DNA of 64,000 nucleotides from Poa pratensis. Taxonomy: Eukaryota > Streptophyta > Magnoliopsida > Poales > Poaceae. Positions within the stretch are counted from its first letter, which is position 1; each line of letters opens with the position of its first letter. A model generated the notes under the pieces. That model was not told the origin of the DNA, searched no databases, and saw only the letters and a program-made list of their open reading frames with translations. Of this stretch, positions 33,659 through 45,858 are shown piece after piece. A program made the position numbers and the translations under genes. The stretch covers positions 113,018,573-113,082,572 of the forward strand of contig CAMZMU010000041.1 of the NCBI GenBank assembly GCA_947311845.1, written 5' to 3'.

Positions 33659-34513
33659 ATGTCGCGGGAGCACACCTACATCGGTACCGGTTTTGAAGCA
33701 ACCCAAAGTCCTCCGCTCCATCAAATCGAAGCCGCCCCAGGGACCCACTCTACGCCCTTTGAAAGAGGAGAGTTCCATACGTCTAAAGATCTGCCCCAGA
33801 AAATTAGGGAGGACGCCATCAGAGAACAACGTTGGTGTTACACTTGCGACGAACATGGACATATGAACAGAAGGTGCCCCCTTAGGTACATCATTAAGAA
33901 GAAACCACCCCAAGGAAAGGCTTGTAGTCAGTGCGGAAGGGGTGGACATCAGGCAAGTCAATGCCCTGGCAGCTGCCCAAACTGTTTTCATTTCCATCCA
34001 CCTGGCAAGTGCCCAACCGCTAGCATCACGTGCTACTTATGTGAAGGGAATGATCATGTTCCGGCTAAGTGTCCTCTGGAGTTCCTAGTAGATGCAGTAA
34101 ACGAGGCTCACGAGAAGATTGCTCAAGACGCCATCCACGATCCGAGAAAGACGCCCACCAGAGCATCTAGCCCCTATCGGAATCCGAAGCGCCAGAAGGA
34201 TAGACACCCCAAGGAACCAACACCACCCTTAGAAACATATCACCAGTTGTGCCTACGCTCTGGAAGAACTCTTCGCAGGAAGAAGCCCTGTACTATACAG
34301 CAAGCCCCCAAGCCTGCTTATCAACCCCCGCAAGTCCCGCGCCCCACCTTTCCTAAGCGCCCAAACAACTCCAACCGTGCCAATGTTGTCTGCTTTGAAT
34401 GCGGCACCAAGGGTCACTACTCCAAGCAATGCCCCAATCCCAAGGAGACTGTTCAGCACCCTTTAAAGGAATGCAGCGTTTCCATGTCAAGGGAAATTAG
34501 CACCAAGGAATAG
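33659..34513 (+). CDS. Zinc-knuckle protein of the long-LTR element
   Basis: An intact frame of 284 codons. It has an N-terminal region of about 60 residues without a known domain, then five knuckles: CYTCDEHGHMNRRC, CSQCGRGGHQASQC, CPNCFHFHPPGKC (one residue shorter), CYLCEGNDHVPAKC, and after a basic Pro/Lys/Arg-rich linker CFECGTKGHYSKQC. Four fit CX2CX4HX4C, the RNA-binding knuckle of Gag proteins and CNBP-like proteins. No capsid domain, protease or polymerase is recognisable upstream or downstream. It could be a reduced Gag nucleocapsid or a captured cellular zinc-knuckle gene. The AUG follows the leader by about 730 nt. Confidence 0.7.
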   Translation: MSREHTYIGTGFEATQSPPLHQIEAAPGTHSTPFERGEFHTSKDLPQKIREDAIREQRWCYTCDEHGHMNRRCPLRYIIKKKPPQGKACSQCGRGGHQASQCPGSCPNCFHFHPPGKCPTASITCYLCEGNDHVPAKCPLEFLVDAVNEAHEKIAQDAIHDPRKTPTRASSPYRNPKRQKDRHPKEPTPPLETYHQLCLRSGRTLRRKKPCTIQQAPKPAYQPPQVPRPTFPKRPNNSNRANVVCFECGTKGHYSKQCPNPKETVQHPLKECSVSMSREISTKE

Positions 34514-35915
34514 TGGGCCTTTCAAGATCATTAGCCATCGAGAAGAAGTATGGTTCCTATTTAGTGAGCAGTATTTGGGTTCAATGTAAGATCCATCACT
34601 TTTAATGAAATCCTTTTTAGACTCTTAAAGACGAGAGATGTTACCATGTTTAACACGAGCCTCATCCGTGAAATTAATATGTGAAGGAATACTACACCAA
34701 CGGATCATATCTAACTCAAGAAGGACACCTGACCTAAGTAACCACGATAGTACTAACTTGTAACTCAGGCTGCATGCCTTGACAAGAAACGGAGACATAA
34801 GGAGACCCATTTAGGATTGGTAACTAGAAGAACTCAAGGAACGTATAAGAGTTGCTATGAAGATTCGAGCTCAGAGACCACAAGGAGGAGGAACTACGAT
34901 AAGAAGACATTGAATAGAGATTTCTTAGGTTGGCAAAGAAGTAATATACCCGACTATCATTGAGTATTTGGAAACTCTATATCAGAATCCATCATTATTA
35001 ATCTCTCTAGAAATAATGTGATATTCTAATGTTCGTGTTATATAGAAGTAGTTTGGTAACAAGCCTCATGAACTTGTTAACAAATCACTTTTGTATGCTC
35101 AAACAATTGAGTGTCATATACAAATAAACGGAACGTCAGATAATCCAGTACATCTCAGCCCCTGGAATATGAAAAGTAGTTTGATGACAAGAATAGCTAC
35201 CTTGTTAACAAATTCTTCTTGTATGACTAAGGCAATTCAATGTCATAAAAGAACCCCACATTCTTATACAACTAACTAATAGAAAGCCTTGCTACGACGA
35301 AGTGGATGTCTTGACCACAGGGGTAAGACAAATGAGGTTTGAACTCAAATAAAGAACGATAATGATTTTCTAAAAGTCAAGTGTATAACTTAGGAAAAAT
35401 TCAAGTTCTAAATAAGGAAGTCACATGGAGATTTATAGTGTTTTCCCAACGATATGATTTCCGAAACAAGAAAAGAAAAAGGTACCCATTTGGAAAAACA
35501 ACTGGTGTGCAGGTTCTCCACTAACTTTTTCTAAGTTCCATTAAGCCGTGACTTTTGAACAATCATCGATCCGCACCCCGAACCACCTACCTCAGGACAC
35601 TCGGACTGACTATTAGACTCCTCTGGAAGTTCGATACCCTTGACTCTACCTCTGAAGATTCTTATGAAGCTTCGTGATGCTCAAGAGCCAAGGAAGTCAG
35701 CAATGAAGTTCCTCCTATACTCAGCTAAAGAAGGACAAAAATGAAGACAACCAACCAACAGACTACCCAGAAAAATCAAACGACGGAAGCACCTGCTATG
35801 GACAACGTCAACCACCAAGCAACCTCCGACACAACGAGAAGTTTTAACATCCCTCTCCTAACTAGAAACCGGAGAGAGTCAAGTATGCGGACTTGACGCA
35901 TCCTGAGAACAACGC
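34514..35915 (+). other. Non-coding internal part of the long-LTR element
   Basis: No sustained open frame or known domain. The sequence has the texture of decayed coding or spacer sequence and runs up to the nested insertion. The interrupted internal region resumes at 45399 after the insertion. Confidence 0.6.
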
Positions 35916-35920
35916 ATCCC

Positions 35921-37294
35921 TGATGTCCCACAAGTATAGGGGATCGCAACAGTCTTCGAGGGAAGTAAAACCCAATTTATTGATTCGACACAAGGGGAGC
36001 CAAAGAATACTTGTGAGCCTTAACAGCGGAGTTGTCAATTCAGCTGCACCTGTGAATAGTCTTGCTCGACACAGATTATCAGTAGCAACAGTTTTATAGC
36101 AGTAGTAGCGGTGAAATAAAGCAGCAGTGAGTAATGACAGCAGTAGTGATTGCAGTAAACATAGGATTAAAACACTGTAGGCATAGGGATGGATGAACGG
36201 GCGCTGCATGGATAAGATAGCTCATATAATAATCAAGACATAGGCATTGCAGATAATAATGATAAAGCATCCAAGTACTAAGTAAACATAGGCATGTGTT
36301 CCGTATATAGTCGTACGTGCTCGCAATGAGAAACTTGTACAACATCTTCTGTCCTACCAGCCGGTGGCAGCCGGGCCTCAAGGGAATCTACTGGTAATTA
36401 AGGTACTCCTTTTAATAAAGTACCGGAGCAAAGCATTAACACGCCGTGAACACATGTGATCCTCACATCGCAGCCATTCCCCTCGGCTGTCCCAATTATT
36501 GTCACTTTGGGACCTCGGGTTCCGGACAACAATATGTGTATACAACTTGCAGGTATGATCAATAAACAGTGCATATCATTATGAAACAATAACATGTTCA
36601 GATCTGAAATCATGGCACTCGGGCCCTAGTGACAAGCATTAAGCTCAACAAGTTGCAACAATCAATAAGTACTAACAACGGATACTAGGCACCATGCCCT
36701 AATGATCTTATAACTTATTACATGAACAATCTCATCCAATCCCTACCATCCCCCTCAGCCTACAGCAGGGAATTACTCACACATGGATGGGGGAAACATG
36801 GATGGTCGATGGAGAAGCGTCGGTGATGATGATGGCGATGATCTCCTCCAATTCCCCGTCCCGGCGGAGTGCCAGAACGGAGTTTCTGGTCCCCGAAATA
36901 GGTTTCGCGATGGCGGCGGCGTACGGTGATGTTTCTGGATGAAGTGGACGACCCCCTCGCGTTTTAGGTCAGAGAGGGTTAAGTAGTCGAAAGGGGGGCT
37001 CGAGGGTGTCGAGGCGCCTCCTCAGGTGGCCCTTGGCCGCGCCACCTGTGGTTTGGGCCACTCGTGGCCCATCTCCCTCTCCCTTCTGGCTCCGTGAGTC
37101 TTCTGGTAAAATAGGAGGTTTGCGATCTTTTCTGGTGTTTTTCCCGAAAGTTGACTTTCTGCACAAAAACAAGACACCAGGGCAATTCTGCTGAAAACAG
37201 CGTTAGTCCGCATTAGTTGTATTCAAAACACACAAGTTAGAGGTAAAACAATAGCAAAAGTGTTCGGGAAAGTAGATACGTTTTGGACGTATCA
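35921..37294 (-). repeat. Left (3') LTR of the nested element
   Basis: 1374 bp. Differs from the right LTR mainly by small indels, for example in the GCAGCAGT repeat around 36118 and in a GGCGCGGTGG stretch near 37025. Confidence 0.9.
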
Positions 37295-39351
37295 ACTCCC
37301 CCCAAGCTTAGCTTATTGCTTGTCCTCAAGCAATTCAGTTAACAACTGAGTGCGATAAAAGACTTTCACGAACACATTTGCTTCATATGATGCATATATT
37401 CTCACTATATGAACAAATGCTTAGGCAATTCAAGATGAGGCAAATGCAAATAATGTCACTCAATAGGCATGTAAACTATGAAAAGATACCAACATACTAA
37501 TAGCGACAAACATGAAACATATTAATTCACAAGATTGTAATGCTCATAATAGGATATGATAAGATGGTATCTCGCTTGCCCGTTTTTGTACAGCAAAACA
37601 TAAATGCCCAGGCACCTCTGAAGTTCATGGGAAGACTAGAATCAAAGATATCAAAGATAAAAGCATCAAAGTTATATCACAGTTAACCACATTCTGGGAC
37701 AAGCACATTACACTAAGAACGACAACTATGCTCTCGAGAAAGTGCTCAAAGAAAGGATGGTGACTCAACATGAAAGTAAAAGATTGACCCTTCGCAGAGG
37801 GAAGCAGGGATTATCATGTGCTAGAGCTTTTTATTTTTAAAACAGAAGCAAAATTGTTTTGGGAAGTGTTTGTTGTTGTCAACGAATGGTAGTGGGTACT
37901 CTAACCCCCTTGTCAACCAGACTTTCAAGAGCGGCTCCCATGAAGGATGTTATTTCTACCAGCAAGGTAGATCATCCCTCTTCTCTTTTGTTTACACATG
38001 TATTTTAGTTTCATTATGGGTGACACTCCCCCCAACCTTTGCTTGCACAAGCCATGGCTAACCGAATCCTCGGGTGCCTTCCAACATTCACATACCATGG
38101 AGGAGTGTCTATTTGCAAATTAAGTTGCTTACTGATAAATCAGGGCAAAACATGTGAAGAGAATTATTGATGAAAGTTATAATTAATTGGGACTGGGCAC
38201 CCCGTTGCCAGCTCTTTTTGCAAAATTATTGGATAAGCGGATGTATATGCCACTAGTCCATTGGTGAAAGTCTGAATGACAAGATTGAAAGATAAAACAC
38301 CACATACTTCCTCATGAGCTATAAAACATTGACACAAATTGAGAAGTACTTTGAAGGTTTTAAAGGTAGCACATGAAAATTTACTTGAATGGTTCGAAAT
38401 GCCATGCATAGGTATTTATGGTGGACACTTTGGAATAACTTGGTTTTCATGGTTTTGGAAGCACGAGCAGCATTCCCGCTCAGTACAAGTGAAGGCTAGC
38501 AATAGACTGGGAAGCGACAATCAAGAGAGCAATAACCGTCATAATCATGCTTGCGACAAAATGAAATTAATTGAGGCATAAAAGTGATACAAGAACTCTG
38601 AGTCAAAATAAATCATCAAGGCTTAATTGACTTTTGTTTTTCAGTCATATGCATGCATGAGCATGTGCCAAGTCAATTCGAATGAATTATTCAGAGGAGG
38701 ATACCACAATGTCATACCCTTATGAATAGAACAATGCAAGCAAACATCAACATAACATGCTACCACTATTAATAAATTGGGACCGATCATGAGAGAACAA
38801 GAACTACTAAGCATCCACTAAATGACATATACCTCACATGAACCAACTAAGCATGCTCACATAGATGAGTATATGTACAAAAATGAAAACAAATAGAGTT
38901 CATACCAGCCTCTCACCCAACTCGAGTTGTTGTAGATCATCCTTATTGCTTTTTCACTTGTGTTGCTTCGAATGATAAGAATGAAAACCAAGCTCCATCG
39001 GAGTCACGGATGGCTGTCCAACTCTGAAAACACTATACAAAACCAAAAAGAAACAACAAATATTTTTGGGTTTTCGAGTTTTTGAAACAAGAGCAAAAAG
39101 AAACAAACAATAAAGCAAAATATTTTTGATTTTTGAATAACAAACCGAATTTTAAAACTAAGCAAACTAATACTGAAACTTAAAGAAACAAATGAAGAGA
39201 AACAACAGAAATATTTTTGGTCTTTTTGTGTTTTGGAATGCAGAATAAAATAAACAAAAAAAAAAGAAAGAAAACTGCAACATGGATATACAAAGTATCG
39301 ACAAGATATGATATGTAAATGAGTGAGATGTCGATATACCTCCCCCCAAGC
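37295..39351 (-). other. Non-coding 3' internal region of the nested element
   Basis: Begins with the polypurine tract complement. It is AT-rich and shows no domain; no reverse transcriptase, RNase H or integrase motif was seen on either strand. Confidence 0.6.
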
Positions 39352-40471
39352 TTAGGCTTTTGGCCTAAGTGGAGGCAATCCATGTCCCCATGATGTGCCA
39401 CTGTCGTGATATGAAGGAGGGTACTCATCCTGGTGCGAGCCTGACGACGCACCAGGATAAGTGACGGTGTAGTGATCACCAGGTGCCTCTTCCTCCTCCT
39501 GATGCTGCTGGTGAAAACCCAGTCGAAGCTGCTCCTCCAATGCCTCCTGGAGTATGACCACGGTCTCCTGTGAATAGGAACAAATCGGCCTGGGGCAAAG
39601 GGACCTCGGTTGCTCCCCGTTAGTATAAAACACTTTATAAACAATGTTCCCTATGCGAGAGCCAGGTGTAGCAAACTGATGCTATCATAGTAGCAAGATC
39701 AAGTAACAGGGGCTAGCACATCATCAGTAGGTGTGCAGAAAGACCAAAACTAGCAGCAACACGCTTTGCAACAATCCCACCATAGATGGGTCCTAGCGGC
39801 TAAGCGGCGAGCAATAAGAGCACCAAGATGAAGTAGTTACCATTAAGTGCAGCAGCAAGAAAAGCAAGATGATAATTAGAAATGTTGCTGGTGTTTTCCC
39901 TACCAAGAATGCTAGTAGCAAGGTAGAAAACAAAATACTTGATGGCAGGGTATTGGATATTCCTTATCTTGCCGCGATGAGCGTCGCGGCTATCGTCATT
40001 GGTCACTGCTCGATAAAGTTCCACCAAGTCGCGGGTGTTTCCTTCAATCTTCTTCGCTGTACCTATAGGAGCAATATCTATGGCAGCACAAAAGTCATTC
40101 AAACTCATGGTAACAGGCATATCATAGATCTTAAATTTAACAACAGGTCCATAAGATGAGTTTGTGAATTTAAAACTCTCAACAAAAGTTTTGGTGAGCC
40201 AATAATGTTGGACACCCTCATCCTGCATATAAGTAGTTAAACCAACCCTCTGGATGAGAAACATGAAGTCATCAAGCAAACCTGCATTAGTTAGAAACTC
40301 AATGCATGGAAAGGATGAAGCATTTGGGATTTGATCATCCCCTCCATCTCCAATGTTTGGTGCAATGACATCTTCATCATAGGAGCGCCTAACTCGAGTG
40401 GATGCCCTCAAGGGTCTTCTTACCCTCTGAGAGTCACTCTCAAACACCTCTCCAAAGTTGTGGTTATGCAT
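39352..40471 (-). pseudogene. Second gene of the nested element, broken
   Basis: The frame from 40471 (MHNHNFGEVFESDSQRVRRP) runs about 223 codons. It includes FPCIEFLTNAGLLDDFMFLI, VKFKIYDMPVTMSLNDFC and YLATSILGRENTSNISNYH, typical of the extra ORF carried by some Triticeae Gypsy derivatives. It is then disrupted. A further piece (39633-39352) ends SWGHGLPPLRPKA just before the stop and probably is its C-terminus. The function of this ORF family is unknown to me. Confidence 0.55.
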
Positions 40472-41250
40472 TTTCCTTTTCTGAAATTTTCAACACATAT
40501 CATAAAAATTGATTTTTGAAGCATACAAATGAGGGGAACTACTATATGACTTGCTAGAGGACTAAACATGCATCAAAACTGATTATATCAACATAGAACA
40601 AGCATGCATACTCACTTAACAAGTCACCTACAGCAGCAAAATACTCAAGGTATACTTTACTAAACAAAATTCTACTTGGATACATGGAGGAGTCACATAC
40701 CGGAGCAATTGCCCCAAATCTCAGCAGCTGAGATGGGCTGAACAAAGAGATCGAAATCGCGAGGAAGAACAGCAAAAACTCGGTGTGAGAGAGAAAAACG
40801 AGCTGAGTGATGCAAGAGGAAGAAGTGGTAGGTGGGGGAACTGTTGGAGGGCCAAGGTGCCCCACCTCAGTGGCTGGCGCGGCCAAGGGGCAGCCGCGCC
40901 ACCATGTGGTTTGACCCCATGGTGGGTCCCCTTGGTCAGCACCAGGCACTCCCACGATGCTCTTTGAAAAATAGGACCAATGGTATAATTTTTACAGATT
41001 TTGAAAACTTTCAATTTGCACGAAATCTGGATATTTAAATTAATAAAACTTGGGCAGAAAAATTATTTTTAAAATTCAAAACAACTAAACTTTTGCAACC
41101 TAATTATCACTACAGGAGGTAAAACAAAGTTGAAGAAAGAAATGTTGTTTAGCTCTTTCATGTATGCAAATACATTTGATAACAAGGTTGATCAAGTCTT
41201 GGCACCAAATAAATTTACATGACACAAATGATTTAAACATCATGAAACAC
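40472..41250 (-). other. Spacer between the two genes of the nested element
   Basis: No supported gene. Includes a GC-rich stretch (about 40840-40960) and no obvious conserved motif. Confidence 0.5.
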
Positions 41251-43928
41251 TCATGTTACCTTGTATTGTATTGATATGGATCCAATCATAATGTTTTGAT
41301 ATCCTTCTTGATGATCATATATAGGGCAATCAATACTTCCCACTTTGATAGTTTTAAAATTGGAGATGGTATTGACTCCATAAATCTTGTCAACTTTCTT
41401 GGGGAAATAAACAGTATGTTCTTTATCATTAACATTGAAAGTTACTTTTCCTTTATTGCAATCAATAACAGCACCTGCAGTATTTAGAAAAGGTCTTCCA
41501 AGAATAATAGACATATTATCATCTTCAGGCATTTCAAGAACAACAAAATCAGTCAAAATTAAACAATTGTTAGCCACTTGAACAGGGACATCCTCACAAA
41601 TGCCAACAGGAACAGCAGTAGATTTATCAGCCATTTGCAAAGATATATCAGTAGGTATCAATTTATCAAGATAGAGTCTCTTATAAGAGAAAAAGGCATA
41701 ACACTAACTCCTGCTCCCAAATCACATAAAGCAGTTCTAACATAATTATTCTTGATGGAGCAAGGGATGGTTGGTATACCTGGATCTCCAAGCTTCTTAG
41801 GAACCTTGCCATTGAAAGAATAATTAGCAAGCATAGTAGAAATTTCCTCATTAGGAATTTTCCTCTTGTTAGAAACAATATCTTTCATATACTTTGAGTA
41901 AGGAGGCAATTTAATAGCATCAGTCAAAGGAATTTGCAAGAACAAGGGTTTCATCCATTCACAAAATTTATTATAATGTTCTTCTTCCTTTGATTTTAGT
42001 TTCTTAGTTGGAAAAGGCATTTGCTTTTGAACCCAAGGTTCCCTTTCATTACCATGTTTCTTAGCAATGAAGTCTTCCTTAGTGTACTTTGTGTTTTTAG
42101 TATGCTTTTCAGGTTCCTTTTCACTAACTTCTTTATCAAGAGCATCATTTTTATCCTTATCACTATCAAGTTCATTACCACTTTCAGTTTCAGCATCAGA
42201 GATAGATATACTATTAGGATCATTAACAGTTTCAGAGGATTCTACAACATTTTTATGTTTCTTCTTCTTCTTTTTCTTAGAAGGAGAAACTGGATTTTCA
42301 GCTAGTTGAGAATCTTGTTCAATTCTTTTAGGATGTCCCTCAGGATATAAAGGATCCTGAGTATGAGCTCCACTTCTAGTGCTAACATAGACAGGTTTTA
42401 ATTTTTCTTTAGAAGCATTGGCTAACATGTCTTGTTGCACTTTAGTGAGTTGATCAATTTGAGTTTGAACCATATGGAAATGTTTAATAAGCATCTTAAC
42501 ATCATTGGAGGTTCTCTCCACAATATCATGCAACTTACTAATAGAGAGAGTTTTCATGCAAATGATTCTCTACTCTCATATTAAAATTATCTTGCTTAAT
42601 AACATAATTATCAAATTCATCTAAGCATTGATCAGGTGGTTTAGAGTAGGGAATATCTCCTTCATCGAACCTGTGGAGAGAGTGAACCTCAATTATGGAT
42701 GGATGAGGAATTGGCTTACACAAATCTTCAATAGGTGGAAGGTTCTTCACATCTTCAGATTTAATACCCTTCTCAATGAGAGTCTTCTTGGCTCCCTCAT
42801 TGTTTCATCATTCAATTCAATCATACCTCCCCTCTTCTTTGATATTGGTGTCGGTGTAGGTGGGGGGTCGGCGCAGGTAGAGTCCAATCATCATAATTCT
42901 GGCTGATTTTAGCCAATAATTCTTCAGCTTCTTCAGGGTTCTTTTCCTGAAAACACAACTAGCACAACTATCCAGATATGCTCTAGATTCAATAGTTAGT
43001 CCACTGTAAAATATATCAAGTAGATCATGCTTTTCCAAATCATGTCCAGGCCGAGCTCTGATAAGAGAGCAAAACCTTGTCCATGCCTCTGGAAGTTTCT
43101 CTTCATCTTCCTGGTCAAAGTTATAAATTCTCTGCAAAGCATCATGTTGAGCACTAGCAGGGAAATATTTCTGAAAGAAAACATTAAGCAAACCAGTAGG
43201 ACTAGTAATAGAACCAGGAGACAAGTTGTTATACCAAGCTTTAGCATCATCTTTTAATGAGAAAGGAAAAATCTTAGCAACAAAATAGCTACGCTTCTTG
43301 ATATCATCAGAAAATAAGCCACTCAAAGTAGAGAGCTCATTCATGTGCTCTACAGCACTTTCACTCTTAGTGCCACAAAAAGGAGTTTTCTCAACAATAG
43401 ATATATGAGATAAATCAAGAGAAAAATCATAATCCTTATCTTTAATGTTTATAGGAGAAGTGGCAAACTTAGGATCAGGTGACAACTTGTATTTAACAGC
43501 ATGTTGTGCAAGAAAATTTTCATATTACTTGCACCAGTAGTAGCATTACATTTATCAATAAAATCATCATCAAGTTCCACATAAGTTTCATCAGGATCAT
43601 CATCATAATCCCTTAACTCAGGTGAATAAACAGGAGTAGTAGGACTTCCATTAGGTGTTCTAGTATTTTCAAGTTGTTTAGACCTAGCAATAGCAGCATC
43701 TAAAAGTGGACCTAATGAAATACTCTCATCAATCACAGTAGAAGCATCATCAATATTATCAGAGGCAATTTCAGATTCAGCAGTAGTACCAACACGTGAA
43801 GATTGTGGTGGTGTAACAAGTTGACTCAATACAGATGGTGAGTCAAGAGCAGCAGAGGTACTAAGTGTCGTACCTTTTCTTGTAGTGGATGGCAATACAC
43901 GGACCCTCTCATCACGAGCTTTACCCAT
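41251..43928 (-). pseudogene. Gag and aspartic protease of the nested element, frameshifted
   Basis: From 43928: MGKARDERVRVLPSTTRKG, an acidic N-terminus, a shift near 43500, then a Gag capsid region (SYFVAKIFPFSLKDDAKAWY, NVFFQKYFPASAQHDALQRI, EAWTRFCSLI). A further shift near 42950 is followed by a lysine-rich linker. The protease is present with its active-site stretch ALCDLGAGVSVMP and ILGRPFLNTAGAVIDC, again separated by a frame break near 41665. At least three frame breaks mean it cannot make one polyprotein as it stands. Pol is absent. Confidence 0.8.
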
Positions 43929-43986
43929 GATGAATAAATTTCAGCGAGCAATATAGATCACAAGTGAACTCACAAATAAAGCTATG

Positions 43987-44005
43987 CTCCCCGGCAACGG
44001 CGCCA
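43987..44005 (-). other. Primer-binding site of the nested element (Asp-tRNA type)
   Basis: On the minus strand TGGCGCCGTTGCCGGGGAG lies 11 nt inside the 5' LTR. It is complementary to a plausible 3' end of plant Asp-tRNA and common in Triticeae Gypsy elements. Confidence 0.75.
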
Positions 44006-44016
44006 GAAAATAGTCT

Positions 44017-45398
44017 TGATGACCCACAAGTATAGGGGATCGCAACAGTCTTCGAGGGAAGTAAAACCCAATTTATTGATTCGACACAAGGGGAGCCAAA
44101 GAATACTTGAGAGCCTTAACAGCGGAGTTGTCAATTCAGCTGCACCTGTGAATAGTCTTGCTCGACACAGATTATCAGTAGCAACAGTTTTATAGCAGTA
44201 GTAGCGGTGAAATAATAGCAGCAGTAGTAATGACAGCAGTAGTGATTGCAGTAAACAGTAGGATTAAAACACTGTAGGCATAGGGATGGATGAACGGGCG
44301 CTGCATGGATAAGATAGCTCATATAATAATCAAGACATAGGCATTGCAGATAATAATGATAAAGCATCCAAGTACTAAGTAAACATAGGCATGTGTTCCG
44401 TATATAGTCGTACGTGCTCGCAATGAGAAACTTGTACAACATCTTCTGTCCTACCAGCCGGTGGCAGCCGGGCCTCAAGGGAATCTACTGGTAATTAAGG
44501 TACTCCTTTTAATAAAGTACCGGAGCAAAGCATTAACACGCCGTGAACACATGTGATCCTCACATCGCAGCCATTCCCCTCGGCTGTCCCAATTATTGTC
44601 ACTTTGGGACCTCGGGTTCCGGACAACAATATGTGTATACAACTTGCAGGTATGATCAATAAACAGTGCATATCATTATGAAACAATAACATGTTCAGAT
44701 CTGAAATCATGGCACTCGGGCCCTAGTGACAAGCATTAAGCTCAACAAGTTGCAACAACATCAATAAGTACTAACAACGGATACTAGGCACCATGCCCTA
44801 ATGATCTTATAACTTATTACATGAACAATCTCATCCAATCCCTACCATCCCCCTCAGCCTACAGCAGGGAATTACTCACACATGGATGGGGGAAACATGG
44901 ATGGTCGATGGAGAAGCGTCGGTGATGATGATGGCGATGATCTCCTCCAATTCCCCGTCCCGGCGGAGTGCCAGAACGGAGTTTCTGGTCCCCGAAATAG
45001 GTTTCGCGATGGCGGCGGCGTACGGTGATGTTTCTGGATGAAGTGGACGACCCCCTCGCGTTTTAGGTCAGAGAGGGTTATAGTCGAAAGGGGGCTCGAG
45101 GTGTCGAGGCGCCTCCTCAGTGGCGGCGCGGTGGCCCTTGGCCGCGCCACTGTGGTTTGGGCCACTCGTGGCCCATCTCCCTCTCCCCTTCTGGCTCCGT
45201 GAGTCTTCTGGTAAAATAGGAGGTTTGCGATCTTTTCTGGTGTTTTTCCCGAAAGTTGACTTTCTGCACAAAAACAGACACCAGGGCAATTCTGCTGAAA
45301 ACAGCGTTAGTCCGCATTAGTTGTATTCAAAACACACAAGTTAGAGGTAAAACAATAGCAAAAGTGTTCGGGAAAGTAGATACGTTTTGGACGTATCA
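44017..45398 (-). repeat. Right (5') LTR of the nested element
   Basis: 1382 bp, near-identical to 35921-37294. Flanked on the right by the ATCCC target duplication. Confidence 0.9.
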
Positions 45399-45403
45399 AT
45401 CCC

Positions 45404-45858
45404 CATCTGTGAACCTCGTAAGAAGAAAATATCAGGAAGTGATATCTGCACCAACCCAAGCACCAAGGCGCGACACCAAGACGGAGATTGTCAAGCTACC
45501 CAGAAAAACACTGCCTCCAAGTCAACCCCAGCCGCAATCTTCATGATGACCCTTCAAAACCCTTTTTAAGGGGGGAAGACCTGGAATACGTATACCAGAA
45601 GGTGTTAATAATTAGTTCCTTGCACCTTAGCCTTGTAGTGTCTAGAAACAGCCAACCAGGACTATCCATCAGCGTCGGTCATCAAGATTATCGACAAAGA
45701 AAGCCTTCGCAGCATCGAGTCGTTAAGATCCCAGAAGGCCACCTCACTGAAGAAGCATCGACTTCGGAAGTATAGTCAGCCCAAAACCCGTGCCCTCGCA
45801 CTCCCCTGTACCACCGAGCAAATCTCGAGGACGAGATTTATTTTTAAGGGGGAAGAGC
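45404..45858 (+). other. 3' internal end and polypurine tract of the long-LTR element
   Basis: Non-coding; continues the sequence interrupted at 35920. It contains CTTTTTAAGGGGGGAAGACC (about 45561) and, just before the LTR, CGAGGACGAGATTTATTTTT plus AAGGGGGAAGAGC. The second is the functional polypurine tract by position; the first is a near copy. Confidence 0.75.

Larger units (their letters stand above)
35916..45403 (-). mobile_element. Nested Gypsy-like gag-protease retrotransposon
   Basis: LTRs 35921-37294 and 44017-45398 (about 1.38 kb) begin TGATG(T/A)CCCACAAGTATAGG and end GGACGTATCA. The target duplication is ATCCC (35916-35920, 45399-45403). Orientation is minus: next to the right LTR lies TGGCGCCGTTGCCGGGG (read on minus, 44005-43989), a primer site resembling the 3' end of Asp-tRNA; next to the left LTR is the polypurine tract, read on plus as CTCCCCCCAAGCTTAG. 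The LTRs are almost identical apart from small indels, so this is the younger insertion. LTR sequence and primer site recall the Sabrina/WHAM group of Triticeae, a low-confidence family guess. Confidence 0.92.

Noticed and set aside
36094..36613. Minus-strand open frames in the nested LTR, repeated at 44131-44710
   Set aside because: They lie wholly within LTR sequence, and their lengths differ between the two copies because of indels.
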